Notes: generated by a model not told the origin, from the letters alone. A stretch of DNA of 22,452 nucleotides from Gp6-AA40 sp035647075 (GCA_035647075.1 DASROF010000064.1:1-22452); one strand, 5' to 3'; shown: positions 1 to 7,519, counted from the stretch's first letter. Translations and numbers: made by a program.

Positions 1-213
1 GAGCACATGGTGCTTCAATGCATGCACGGCGGCGACGACGATCTCATTGCCGCGGCCGTTGGTGAAAGTCAGGCCGTGACCCTCGAGCCCCGCGTCCGTG
101 CCGAGGACGACGTAGGCCGCTGAGTAGTCGCCGAGATTGAGGGCGTCGGAGCCGTCCTGCTGCAGCGATGTGGGAAACCGGATATCGCGAACGGTGATGT
201 CCGTGATTCTCAA
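1..213 (-). CDS. fucD: L-fuconate dehydratase, N-terminal part (cut by the window edge)
   Basis: The first 71 codons are visible and run off the left edge. The product opens with a segment reading ITDITVRDIRFPTS, then DGSDALN, DYSAAYVVLGTDAGLEGHGL and GRGNEIVVAA. This is the characteristic start of the L-fuconate dehydratase branch of the enolase superfamily (the family of Xanthomonas FucD and human ENOSF1), where DGSDAMNPDPDYSAAYV and TIGRGNE are conserved. The family dehydrates L-fuconate to 2-keto-3-deoxy-L-fuconate in non-phosphorylative fucose breakdown, in the cytoplasm. The catalytic residues lie beyond the edge. There is no in-frame ATG. A TTG one base after the TGA of the upstream gene is the best start, implying translational coupling. 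Family assignment is strong; the exact start is uncertain. Confidence 0.8.
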   Translation of the reverse strand, partial: MRITDITVRDIRFPTSLQQDGSDALNLGDYSAAYVVLGTDAGLEGHGLTFTNGRGNEIVVAAVHALKHHVL

Positions 214-214
214 G

Positions 215-871
215 TCAGCGCAGGTCCGCGCGCCCCGGCGGCATGTGCTCGTCCACGGCCAGCGCGTAGAACCCGCTGACGGCATAGGTGTTCATCACCG
301 CCACCAGGTCCATCGCTCCACGTCGTCCGAGGAGCTGCGCCACCTTGGCGAACGTGGCCGAGTCCACCTTCTTGTCGCTCAGCATCTGACGGCCGAAGCG
401 GATCACCGCGGCGTCGCTCTCGTCGAGCCCGGTGAGCGCGCCGCGTGCTCGCACGACCTCGATGACCTTGGGATCGACGCCGGCCTTCCGGGCCGCCGCT
501 TCGTGTCCGTTCCATTCCAGGCTGTAGTTGGTCTCGCGGCACGCCACCATGATCGCCAGCTCCCGGACATGGGGGGTGAGCGTCCCGCCGACGGCGGCAT
601 TGTGAAGATCGAACAGTGCCTTCGCTACGCCCGGATTGTAGGCGGCGAACGCAAGCGGACCGGAGAGCACACCCTCCGGCGATCGGCCCGGCAGCTGGTC
701 GAAGATCTTCTGGGCGTTCTCGTCCATGTCCTTGCGCTGCAGATACGGAAGGCGAGCGCGGGACTGCGGGTCGAGATCGGCTGGAAGCGTTGCCGACTGT
801 GCGGCGGCGAACAGCACGCCTGACGTCAACACCAGGGCGGCGGTCCAATACAGATGACGACGAGTGGTCAT
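215..871 (-). CDS. Exported carboxymuconolactone decarboxylase (CMD/AhpD-like) family protein
   Basis: The 218-residue product begins with a positively charged then hydrophobic stretch (MTTRRHLYWTAALVLTSGVLFAAAQ), a likely signal peptide, so it should act outside the cytoplasm. The body is a CMD-like helical domain. The segment HVRELAIMVACRETNYSLEWNGHE, followed by AARKAGVD, matches the family core with its EW..H pattern. It lacks the CxxC of AhpD, so it resembles the PcaC/gamma-carboxymuconolactone decarboxylase side more than the thiol peroxidase partner. The substrate is unknown, and such exported paralogs are often only annotated by domain. I chose the ATG at 871 because AGGAGA lies about 9 bases upstream. 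An ATG at 934 in frame would add 21 residues without a ribosome site. It is followed at once by the fuconate dehydratase gene. Confidence 0.8.
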   Translation of the reverse strand: MTTRRHLYWTAALVLTSGVLFAAAQSATLPADLDPQSRARLPYLQRKDMDENAQKIFDQLPGRSPEGVLSGPLAFAAYNPGVAKALFDLHNAAVGGTLTPHVRELAIMVACRETNYSLEWNGHEAAARKAGVDPKVIEVVRARGALTGLDESDAAVIRFGRQMLSDKKVDSATFAKVAQLLGRRGAMDLVAVMNTYAVSGFYALAVDEHMPPGRADLR

Positions 872-914
872 GGCGAGTCTCTCCTGGGCGCACATTATGT
901 CTTGAGGCGGCGGC

Positions 915-953
915 GCTGCTACCGTCGGATTCACCGTTCACGACGATAGCAGC
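915..953 (-). repeat. 39-bp inverted repeat / RNA hairpin in the leader of the CMD-like gene
   Basis: Arms 915-927 (GCTGCTACCGTCG) and 941-953 (CGACGATAGCAGC) are complementary at 12 of 13 positions. In the minus-strand transcript the one mismatch becomes a U-G pair, giving a 13-bp stem with a 13-base loop. It lies 54 bases past the EF-hand stop codon and 43 bases before the CMD-like start. No U-run follows, so it is not a canonical intrinsic terminator. It could instead be an operator, an attenuator or an mRNA-processing hairpin. A second perfect 12-bp palindrome, CGCTGATCAGCG, sits at 964-975. Confidence 0.6.
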
Positions 954-1007
954 CTTCGGGCACCGCTGATCAGCGCCTGGTTGACACGCTCACCAGAGCC
1001 CCTGGAT

Positions 1008-1949
1008 CTAGCGGACTGTCACGCCATTGGCGGGGAATCCTCTTTCGATGAGCACCGCGGGTCTCGCGACGTCGATGAGTTGAGGGGCCCTGATGGAGGC
1101 GTCGTTCACCATGACGAACGTACGCCCATTAGCCACGACCGGCCGGCGGGCAATCGCAGCGCCGAAATCATCGAGCTCTTCGTTGCCGAGCACGTCCTTC
1201 AACTGCGCCAGCAACGCCACGCGATCGGTCTCGCGTTCGAGGCGCAGGCGTGACTTGTATTCGCCAATCGCTGTCTGCGCCTGCTTGTTTGTTGACGGTG
1301 GCAGCCCCATCCCGTCCACGCGCCGCGCGAGGTCGCCGGTCATCATCATGCGGATCGCCTGCGTCGCCGCGACTCCGCTGACGTTGGTTCGAAGCGTCAC
1401 CTCGCGCGATTGATTGTTCAGTGCCTGAGTAAAGACCCGGAGCTGCTCCGGCGACAACAACGGCTCCATCTGGCCAAGCAGGTCCGCTCGTGCCGCCGCC
1501 TCGACCTGCTCGACGTAGGTGCCGATCCGGGGCAGCGCGCGCTCCCTCTTGTCCGATGTCAAGCGCAGGTCGTCGAGCGCCCCCTCGAGGTGCTGCTTCG
1601 ACGACAAGCCGACATCCTCGCCGAACGAATAGCCGCTGCCGGGGAACACCGCGCGGCGCGTCTGCGTCACCGGCGCGCGTGACAGCGTGGCGATTTCGGA
1701 TGGATCGAGCGCGCGGTCTCCGTCTTTGTCTCCACGTTCAACCAGGGGACGCATGCGTTCCGACAGTTCGCCGATGGCGACGCGGCCATCGCTGTTCTGA
1801 TCGAACGTCATGATCCGCGCCACGACTTCGTCGGCGCTTACCTTGGTCGTTGCCGGTGTCGTTCCGGGCGGGGCGACGAATTGAAACTGCGCGAAGGCAA
1901 TCGAACTGCCGCCGAGCAGTACCAGCAGTGCAAGAAGGCCGCGTCGCAT
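1008..1949 (-). CDS. Exported EF-hand domain protein
   Basis: This 313-residue protein has a signal peptide (residues 1-20, ending SSIAFAQ). It has two canonical calcium-binding loops: residues 50-61 (DQNSDGRVAIGE) and 74-85 (DKDGDRALDPSE), each with acidic or amide residues at loop positions 1, 3, 5 and 12. The remaining roughly 220 residues are charged and probably mostly helical, with no domain I recognise. It starts 20 bases after the stop of the di-heme peroxidase gene with a strong GGAAGGAG ribosome site, so the two are very likely co-transcribed. A role as a calcium-responsive periplasmic partner of the peroxidase is possible but is inference from the gene pairing alone; bacterial di-heme peroxidases are known to need calcium between their two haem domains. 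Confidence 0.8.
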   Translation of the reverse strand: MRRGLLALLVLLGGSSIAFAQFQFVAPPGTTPATTKVSADEVVARIMTFDQNSDGRVAIGELSERMRPLVERGDKDGDRALDPSEIATLSRAPVTQTRRAVFPGSGYSFGEDVGLSSKQHLEGALDDLRLTSDKRERALPRIGTYVEQVEAAARADLLGQMEPLLSPEQLRVFTQALNNQSREVTLRTNVSGVAATQAIRMMMTGDLARRVDGMGLPPSTNKQAQTAIGEYKSRLRLERETDRVALLAQLKDVLGNEELDDFGAAIARRPVVANGRTFVMVNDASIRAPQLIDVARPAVLIERGFPANGVTVR

Positions 1950-1969
1950 GTGTGCACTCCTTCCGGTCG

Positions 1970-3136
1970 TCAGTTGCTCGAAAACGGATCCGAGAACCTC
2001 AGATCCGTGAGAAATGTCGGGTCCGTCAGCGTTTTGAGGAAAGCGATGAGCGCCGCCTTCTCCGACTGGGTGAAATGGAACGGCTGCACGCGAAGGTCCC
2101 GGTTCGGGTGATCCTTGCCTCCGCTGCTGTAGTGATCGATGACCGCGTCGAGCGTGGCGAACCGGCCGTCGTGCATATACGGTCCCGTCACCTCGACGTT
2201 GCGCAGCGACGGCGATTTGAACTGTCCGAGCTCGGCCGGTTTCAGCGTGATGTCGCCGACGCCGCCATCCGTGTTGCGGATGTCGGCGTCGAGCCCGGTG
2301 TTCACCGGCGCGTTGACGACGAAGTGCGCTTCCTGGTTCTCGAGGTGGCAGACGGCGCAGTTCCGCATGAAGAGCGCCTTGCCCCGGTTTTCCTGAAGCG
2401 AGTAGTTCGGGAAATCGTCGGCGATGGCACGGACCGCAGCACGGCCCTGATCGTAGCGAGACTGGTAGGACACCAGTGACCGCACGAATTGTGCGAGCGC
2501 GCGTCCGATCCGCTCGCGCGTCACCTCCGCATCCCCGAATGCCTTGCGGAACAGATCCGCGTACTGCGGATCGTGCCCGAGAATGTCTGGAAGGGCGTCA
2601 ACCTTCTGCCCCATCTCGAGGCTGTTCTCGATCGGCAGCAGCGTCATCTCCTCCAGATTGCCGGCGCGCTCGTCCCAGAAGAAGCGCGCACGCGGATGGA
2701 AGCGAAGATTGACGAGGTTCATGGCGTGGCGGTCGGTGTGACCGCCGGCGAATCCCTTGCTGACCCCGCTGGGATCCGCGAAGCCGTGCGACTGGACGTG
2801 GCACGACGCACACGCGACCGTGTTGTTGGCGGAGAGCCGCGTGTCATAGAACAGCACGCGTCCCAGCGTCGCGCCTGCGTCGGTGACCGGGTTGTCGGGT
2901 GGCGTGTTGTCGAATCGCGCCGCTGCCGGAGTCCGGAAATGCTCGGGGAGGTCGACAATCGCGTATTGATACGGCGTGGCGGGCAACCGGAGGACCCGGG
3001 TGCTGGAGGCGCCTTTTTCGCGTGCGCTGGCTGAGGACTGGGCCAGCAGTTTCGACGGCTGTTCGCCCGAAGCGATACTGAGCACCAGCAGCCATGCCGT
3101 CAGTGAACACGCGAAGATACTTCTGATGCGATCCAC
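1970..3136 (-). CDS. Di-heme cytochrome c peroxidase (CcpA/MauG family), exported
   Basis: The 388-residue product has an N-terminal signal sequence (VDRIRSIFACSLTAWLLVLSIASG) and two c-type haem sites, CASCH at residues 109-113 and CAVCH at 260-264, about 150 apart as usual in bacterial di-heme peroxidases. Between them are conserved patterns such as LGRVLFYDTRLSANNTVAC and HGFADP. Near the end, YMHDGRFATLDAVIDHY (from about 320) carries the likely axial Met. The family reduces hydrogen peroxide in the periplasm with electrons from small cytochromes; MauG-like members oxidise proteins instead, and which applies here cannot be told. I placed the start at a GTG at 3136 with GGGAG upstream, because the more distal ATG at 3334 would add a non-signal, Arg/Ser-rich segment overlapping the end of phhA. 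It probably forms an operon with the EF-hand gene. Confidence 0.9.
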   Translation of the reverse strand: MDRIRSIFACSLTAWLLVLSIASGEQPSKLLAQSSASAREKGASSTRVLRLPATPYQYAIVDLPEHFRTPAAARFDNTPPDNPVTDAGATLGRVLFYDTRLSANNTVACASCHVQSHGFADPSGVSKGFAGGHTDRHAMNLVNLRFHPRARFFWDERAGNLEEMTLLPIENSLEMGQKVDALPDILGHDPQYADLFRKAFGDAEVTRERIGRALAQFVRSLVSYQSRYDQGRAAVRAIADDFPNYSLQENRGKALFMRNCAVCHLENQEAHFVVNAPVNTGLDADIRNTDGGVGDITLKPAELGQFKSPSLRNVEVTGPYMHDGRFATLDAVIDHYSSGGKDHPNRDLRVQPFHFTQSEKAALIAFLKTLTDPTFLTDLRFSDPFSSN

Positions 3137-3206
3137 GCGCCGCCGTCTCCCTGCTTTAGACACCGGGACCGGCGAATTGGTTGTATCGCGCCTACCCTGA
3201 CACGTC

Positions 3207-4112
3207 TCAGTTATTGATCGCCCGCGGACCGAGCAGCCGCTCGACGAGTCGTTCCGCTTCACTGCGCAGCCATCCGTACGACGGGATGACGAACAGGTGA
3301 TCCTGCATGCGGGAGGGGTCGTAGTCGGTCTCAATCACGTCGCTCGTGACGAACGGCCGGCGCGTGACGTCCGGGGAGAGCACCGAGAACGGAATTTCGC
3401 TGGTCGAGGAGAGGATGCCGGCGCCAAACACCTTCACCTGGCCTGCTTCCTCGATCAGCCCGAACTCGATCGAGAACCAGCTGAAGCGTTTCAGCGCGAG
3501 GACATGCAGTGGATCCTGCGCCGTGGTTGCCGCCTTGCCGATGAGCGTCAGCAGTTCGGCGTAATCAGGATTCATCAGCGGCGGAACGTGACCCAGGCAG
3601 TCGTGGATCATGTCGGGTTCGGGCGTGAACTCGGGATGCGAGCCATGGCGGATGAACTGGGTCACCGGAAACCCCCGGTCGGCGATATACCCATAAAACG
3701 TGCGGTAGGCGAGCGGTCCTTCGGCCGGTACGAGGTGCATCCGCGTTTCGTGCTGGAGTCGCTCGGACAGGGCACGCAGCTGTGGAATCTGCCGGGAGCT
3801 GATGCCGAGGGTCTTCTTGGCTTCCAGATAAATGGCACACGCATGCGTGCCATGCAGCTCGTCGAGCTTCGGTGTCACCTCGCGCCAGATGCGCGTTTCT
3901 TCCGCGGTGTAGTCGATGAGCGGCGGACCGAGACGGTCGAGGCGGTGCTGGCGGCACCGCGCAAAGAGCTCCTGCCGACGCTGGACATAGGCGGCATCGC
4001 CCAGACCGGGATGTCCAGCTTCAAGCTCGAGCGTCTCGGGATCGTGCGGGTCGATGATCGACTGCGGATCGATCGGCTCGCCGTACTCGCGGATCGTGTC
4101 GGGTCCGTCCAT
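3207..4112 (-). CDS. phhA: Phenylalanine 4-monooxygenase (phenylalanine hydroxylase)
   Basis: At 301 residues this has the length of bacterial single-domain phenylalanine hydroxylases. It converts phenylalanine to tyrosine using oxygen, tetrahydropterin and non-haem iron, in the cytoplasm. The iron-binding facial triad is visible: His170 and His175 in PDMIHDCLGHVPPLMNPDYAE, and Glu216 in WFSIEFGLI. The flanking segments TFYGYIADRGFPVTQFIR and GAGILSSTSEIPFS are also typical. No N-terminal ACT regulatory domain is present, as expected in bacteria. The ATG at 4112 has GAGGG about 8 bases upstream. It is divergent from blaI, sharing a 132-base region. The next gene downstream starts 70 bases after its stop. 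No other tyrosine-degradation gene is in the window. Confidence 0.95.
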   Translation of the reverse strand: MDGPDTIREYGEPIDPQSIIDPHDPETLELEAGHPGLGDAAYVQRRQELFARCRQHRLDRLGPPLIDYTAEETRIWREVTPKLDELHGTHACAIYLEAKKTLGISSRQIPQLRALSERLQHETRMHLVPAEGPLAYRTFYGYIADRGFPVTQFIRHGSHPEFTPEPDMIHDCLGHVPPLMNPDYAELLTLIGKAATTAQDPLHVLALKRFSWFSIEFGLIEEAGQVKVFGAGILSSTSEIPFSVLSPDVTRRPFVTSDVIETDYDPSRMQDHLFVIPSYGWLRSEAERLVERLLGPRAINN

Positions 4113-4180
4113 CGCCCCAGCCCTCTTTCACCATAGCAACACATCTGCCGTTGCGAATCCAGGGTCCCGGCCAGGGTGCA

Positions 4181-4209
4181 TTGACACGCGGCGGCAATGG
4201 TGTTATTTC
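4181..4209 (+). promoter_or_regulatory. Predicted sigma-70-type promoter of the blaI-M56 operon
   Basis: A perfect -35 hexamer TTGACA (4181-4186) is followed after 16-17 bases by TTATTT or TATTTC (4203-4209) as the -10 region. Transcription would begin near 4216, giving a leader of about 29 bases before the blaI ATG. The -10 region falls inside the left arm of the palindrome at 4200-4240, as expected for an autorepressed promoter. Confidence 0.6.
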
Positions 4210-4240
4210 TGTCGCACCGTTAGTGCGATAAAAATAACAC
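4200..4240. promoter_or_regulatory. Candidate BlaI operator: 41-bp palindrome over the promoter
   Basis: The left arm GTGTTATTTCTGTCGCAC (4200-4217) and the right arm GTGCGATAAAAATAACAC (4223-4240) are complementary at 16 of 18 positions around the spacer CGTTA. The palindrome covers the predicted -10 and start site of blaI and ends 4 bases before the blaI ATG. BlaI/MecI repressors bind dyad operators as dimers, so this is the natural target of the adjacent gene product. Binding is inference. Confidence 0.7.
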
Positions 4241-4244
4241 TGCG

Positions 4245-4658
4245 ATGGAGATGATGACACCACGCCGCGCACCCACGCATCAGGCGAGCTTCACCCGCCG
4301 CGAACGGCAGATCATGGACGTCCTGTTCCGTCACGGCCGCGCGACCGCCGCCGAGGTGATGGACGAACTGTCCGGTGAGCCAAGCTACTCGACCGTTCGC
4401 ACGCAGCTTCGTGTCCTGGAAGAAAAGGGACACGTGCGCCGCGAGTACGACGGTGTGCGCTTCGTCTACATGCCCGTGGTCGCCCGGCACGCGGCGCGCA
4501 AGTCGGCGCTCCGCCATCTGGTGGACACATTCTTCGACGGGTCGACGGAGAAGGCGGTGGCCGCCCTGCTCGGTGGCGAGGGCGCGAGGTTGACCGACGA
4601 GCAGATCGATCGCATCGCCGGCCTGATCGAGAGAGCCAGGAAGGAAGGCGGCAAATGA
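4245..4658 (+). CDS. blaI: BlaI/MecI/CopY-family transcriptional repressor
   Basis: The 137-residue protein is a typical BlaI/MecI regulator. A winged helix spans about residues 16-80, with FTRRERQIMDVLFRHG opening it, a recognition helix around SYSTVRTQLRVLEEKG (47-62), and a wing containing VRREYDGVRFVYMP. A C-terminal helical dimerisation part (about 85-135) includes VDTFFDGS, the region where staphylococcal BlaI is cut during induction. Such proteins repress their own operon until a membrane M56 protease signals. The ATG at 4245 lacks a clear Shine-Dalgarno sequence. Two more ATGs follow at 4251 and 4254, so the exact start is soft. The TGA overlaps the ATG of the M56 gene by 4 bases, so the pair is translationally coupled. 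The name blaI denotes the family; a link to beta-lactams is not shown. Confidence 0.9.
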   Translation: MEMMTPRRAPTHQASFTRRERQIMDVLFRHGRATAAEVMDELSGEPSYSTVRTQLRVLEEKGHVRREYDGVRFVYMPVVARHAARKSALRHLVDTFFDGSTEKAVAALLGGEGARLTDEQIDRIAGLIERARKEGGK

Positions 4659-6493
4659 TCACTGCCGTTGCCGTCATCATCGACGCCAGCGTGGTGACCG
4701 CGGTGGCGCTGCTGGTGTGCCGCGCGCTGCGTCGGCGACCCGCGGCGTTGCGGCATCTGGTACTCGCCGCAGCGCTTGCCGCGGTCGCGGCGATTCCTAT
4801 CCTGGAGACGACGATTCCGCACTGGGATGTTCCCATGCTGACGGGCGCGTCGGCAGTGACGACCTCCGGTCTGATCCTGAACTCCGATCTCGTCGTCGCG
4901 TCCGCTGTAGACGCAAGTCAGACTCTCGACGGGCCAGAGCACGCGTGGAGCCTGACGCTGCTCGTGGTGTGGTCGCTCGGCTTCATCGCCGTGATGGCGG
5001 GCCTCGTGGTGGGACTTGTCAGGTTGATGGTGACCACATGGCGCTGCCAGCCTGTTCAGTCGAACACCTGGCGCGAGCGCGCGGCGCTGCTCTCACGCGA
5101 GCATGGCCTGACTCGATCGGTCGTCGTGCTCGAATGTCCCGATCGGTCGCTCCTCCTGACGTGGGGACTGTTCCGCCCGCGAATCATCGTACCGGCCGGC
5201 GCCCGGTCCTGGACCACGGGACGCATCGACGTCGTCCTTGCCCACGAACTCGCCCACATCGTCCGGCGGGATTGGGTGGTGCAGATCGCGGCGGAGATCG
5301 TGCGCGCCGTGCATTGGTTCAATCCGTTGGTGTGGATGACCAGCCGGCGCCTGCGTGACGAGAGCGAGCAGTCCTGCGACGATGCCGTGCTCCGTCGCGG
5401 CCTGACGGCCGTGGATTACGCATCACACCTGCTGGCGGTCGCCCGGCATGTGGCAGCGCATGGACGTCGGTGGGCGTCAGCTCCGGCCGTTGCCGATCCG
5501 TCGACACTGGAAAGGAGAATTTCCGCAATGCTGAATGCTTCACGCAATCACGCGACGCTGACCCGCGCCAACCGCGCGGTCACGGTGCTCGCGATGTTCG
5601 CGCTCACGATTCCTGTAGCGGCGGTCACGCTCACGGAGCGCCCTGCTCCGACGCCGATTGTCATGAGCGACCTCCACGACATCGCGCTGGCACCCACGGT
5701 GGCAGCCCCGGCGATCCCTGTCACGGTGGTGCCGCGTCCGCGTCGCGAGCGACCTTCGGCAACCGCTGTCGCGGCGCCACAGGAACCGGCATCGGTGTCC
5801 GGGACGGTGCGTGATGTCAGTGGGGCCGTACTGCCTGGTGTGCAGCTCACACTGACGAGCACCGTGTCGGACGTCCGCGCTTCGACGGTCACCGACGCGA
5901 TCGGTGCGTTCGCATTTCGAAATCTCCCGCCGTCGAGTTACGCACTCGTCGCCCAGCTCCCTGGTTTCTCGACACTGAAGACCGAGCTGATGCTGGCCAG
6001 CGGTCAGAGTCTGCAGACGGGTTCTGTCACGCTGCAGGTAGGGTCGCTCACGGAGTCGGTCACGGTCACCTGCGCCGCGGCGGCAGCCACCGTGCCTGCT
6101 TCGCTGTCGTCGGTTCTCGCATTCGATCGACGCGCGGCCGCGCCGCGCCTGTTCGGAGCTTCACGCGAGTCACCGATGCTCGTTCCGAGCCTCGCGGCGC
6201 AACTGGCGCCGGTCCGAGTCGGCGGTCAAATCCAGGTGCCGCGCCGGATCAAAGATGCGGCTCCAAACTGTCCGGCCGGGCTGTCTGCAGGCGGCGGGGG
6301 CGTCGTCATTCTCGAGAGCACCATCGGCGACGACGGGTTGGTGAAGGACATCAAGACACTGAGATCTGTGGCATTGGCGTTCGACCAGTCCGCGATCGAG
6401 GCCGTGCGTCAATGGCAGTTCACGCCGACGCGGCTGAACGGGGTCCCAGTGCCGGTGACCATGACGGTCACCGTGACATTCACGGCCAGGTGA
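4655..6493 (+). CDS. BlaR1-like M56 membrane metalloprotease fused to a carboxypeptidase-regulatory-like domain and a TonB C-terminal domain
   Basis: The 612-residue product has three parts. Residues 1-330 form the M56 membrane protease: hydrophobic segments near 4-24, 34-50, 100-125 and 308-325, the zinc motif HELAH at 197-201, and the downstream ESEQSCDDAVLRRG typical of BlaR1/MecR1. Residues about 380-472 (VSGTVRDVSGAVLPGV to SLTESVTVT) are a carboxypeptidase-regulatory-like beta-sandwich closely resembling the N-terminus of the TonB-dependent receptor at 16222. Residues about 530-612 (APNCPAG..GGVVILESTIGDDGLVKDIK..FDQSAIEAVRQWQFTPTRLNGVPV) form a TonB C-terminal domain. No penicillin-binding sensor domain is present, so the signal is unlikely to be classical beta-lactam acylation. 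The role is probably envelope sensing with proteolytic relief of BlaI repression. AAGGAAGG precedes the ATG, which overlaps the blaI stop. Confidence 0.88.
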   Translation: MITAVAVIIDASVVTAVALLVCRALRRRPAALRHLVLAAALAAVAAIPILETTIPHWDVPMLTGASAVTTSGLILNSDLVVASAVDASQTLDGPEHAWSLTLLVVWSLGFIAVMAGLVVGLVRLMVTTWRCQPVQSNTWRERAALLSREHGLTRSVVVLECPDRSLLLTWGLFRPRIIVPAGARSWTTGRIDVVLAHELAHIVRRDWVVQIAAEIVRAVHWFNPLVWMTSRRLRDESEQSCDDAVLRRGLTAVDYASHLLAVARHVAAHGRRWASAPAVADPSTLERRISAMLNASRNHATLTRANRAVTVLAMFALTIPVAAVTLTERPAPTPIVMSDLHDIALAPTVAAPAIPVTVVPRPRRERPSATAVAAPQEPASVSGTVRDVSGAVLPGVQLTLTSTVSDVRASTVTDAIGAFAFRNLPPSSYALVAQLPGFSTLKTELMLASGQSLQTGSVTLQVGSLTESVTVTCAAAAATVPASLSSVLAFDRRAAAPRLFGASRESPMLVPSLAAQLAPVRVGGQIQVPRRIKDAAPNCPAGLSAGGGGVVILESTIGDDGLVKDIKTLRSVALAFDQSAIEAVRQWQFTPTRLNGVPVPVTMTVTVTFTAR

Positions 6494-6508
6494 TCGAGTC
6501 GGCAGGAT

Positions 6509-7063
6509 CTATTCGACGCAGTCCGACTGCTGGTCGGCGCCGCACTGGAACAACACGGCGGCGGCATCTTTTGTCCACTCGCGGGTGTTCCTCCACACGC
6601 GCGTGCGGCTGTAGCGATCTGTCGTCCAGCCGAGCCGCCGCTTGCCGAGCCAGACGCGCTGGAGCGCCGTAGACTCGTCGACACCGAAGACGTGCTGCGC
6701 TTCATGGAGCAGGATCGAAGCGCGTTCGGTGGCATCGACAGGGACCCGGAAAAACGCCGGGTAGAGGGTGACCACCGCGAACGGGAAGTTCGTGGCCGCG
6801 TACGCGTTCTGGTGCCCGACGTGCTCATTCCACCAGTTGTCGCTGCTGCGAAAGAAGACGACACGGTGAAGCACCGTTGCGTCGCGGTCAAACCCGCCCT
6901 TCTCGACCACAGCGATGGCATCGTTCACCATCAGACGCTGCTCGTCGGTCAGGCCGTCGGAGGTGACGAGCAGCGACAGGAAGGCGAGGACGACGATCGC
7001 CAGGGTGGTGCCAGCGATCCAGAGAAGGCTGCGTCCGAGACCGCGCTGTGGCGTTGCCGGCAT
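6509..7063 (-). CDS. Membrane-anchored protein with an HExxH zincin-like motif, unknown family
   Basis: The 184-residue protein has one strong membrane span (about residues 13-33, LLWIAGTTLAIVVLAFLSLLV) near the N-terminus and a soluble, probably periplasmic, remainder. The segment ASILLHEAQHVFGVDESTAL (from about 115) contains HEAQH at 120-124 with Glu residues a few positions later. This pattern resembles zinc metallopeptidases of the gluzincin type, where a downstream Glu is the third ligand. I do not recognise the family and cannot show activity. It could also be a degraded or non-catalytic zincin fold. Two Cys near the C-terminus (174 and 182) could form a disulfide. The ATG at 7063 follows a GGGGG run. 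It is last in the minus-strand cluster and convergent with the M56 gene, 15 bases apart, with no terminator between them. Confidence 0.7.
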   Translation of the reverse strand: MPATPQRGLGRSLLWIAGTTLAIVVLAFLSLLVTSDGLTDEQRLMVNDAIAVVEKGGFDRDATVLHRVVFFRSSDNWWNEHVGHQNAYAATNFPFAVVTLYPAFFRVPVDATERASILLHEAQHVFGVDESTALQRVWLGKRRLGWTTDRYSRTRVWRNTREWTKDAAAVLFQCGADQQSDCVE

Positions 7064-7126
7064 GCCCCCTGTTTCGGCCAGCCCGGACGCGATGGTTAGG
7101 GTGCGTACGGATGCACCGTGCCAGGG

Positions 7127-7519
7127 TTACCGCTCGATGCGGTTGCCGCCCCACTTCCAGCGGTCCCTCCGGCGCTCGATTCGCTTGATCCGGACGCGAT
7201 TGTCGTTCGGGTTGCGGTTGGGCGACGCCCAGATGCGAAGGCGATCGCCCACTTTGAAGAAGTCCTTGGTGATGCCGTCGCGTTCAAGGCGGGAGACGCT
7301 GGCCCATTCGCCCGAGTAGATCTTCGGGGTGCCGAAGGCATCCGCCGCCTGGACGTGAATCCACGAGTGCGGATTCTTGTACTGGAACTCGACGACCTCG
7401 CCCTCGATGTCGATCGTGTCGGCCTCCAGGTAGATGTCCGCGAAATTGTGATGACCCTGGAGACGCGCAGAGAGCATCACCGCCGCACACAGGACAGACG
7501 CAGTCCACCATCGCATCAT
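7127..7519 (-). CDS. Exported DUF6152 family protein
   Basis: The 130-residue protein has a short signal peptide (MMRWWTASVLCAAVMLSARLQG). A compact beta-rich domain then opens with HHNFADIYLEADTIDIEGEVVEFQYKNPHSWIHV and continues with a GD.LRIWASPNRNPNDNRVRIKRI end. The HH(S/N)F..Y start, the G.V....(K/W).NPH.W core and the late GD.....G pattern match the family I know as DUF6152, small exported proteins common in Acidobacteriota and Proteobacteria with no established function. Its ATG overlaps the stop codon of the metallo-beta-lactamase-fold gene by 4 bases (ATGA), so the two are translationally coupled. A functional link between them is therefore likely, though its nature is unknown. Confidence 0.8.
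   Translation of the reverse strand: MMRWWTASVLCAAVMLSARLQGHHNFADIYLEADTIDIEGEVVEFQYKNPHSWIHVQAADAFGTPKIYSGEWASVSRLERDGITKDFFKVGDRLRIWASPNRNPNDNRVRIKRIERRRDRWKWGGNRIER

Noticed and set aside
4122..4157. Possible phhA promoter (TTCGCA, 16 bases, extended -10 TGCTATGGT on the minus strand)
   Set aside because: The hexamers look fair, but the start site would fall within the ribosome-binding sequence, about 10 bases from the ATG, which is implausible without mapping data.
4245..6493. Beta-lactam resistance system
   Set aside because: BlaI and M56 parts are present, but there is no penicillin-binding sensor domain and no class A, B, C or D beta-lactamase next to it. The MBL-fold protein at 7516 is a different, two-domain exported hydrolase.
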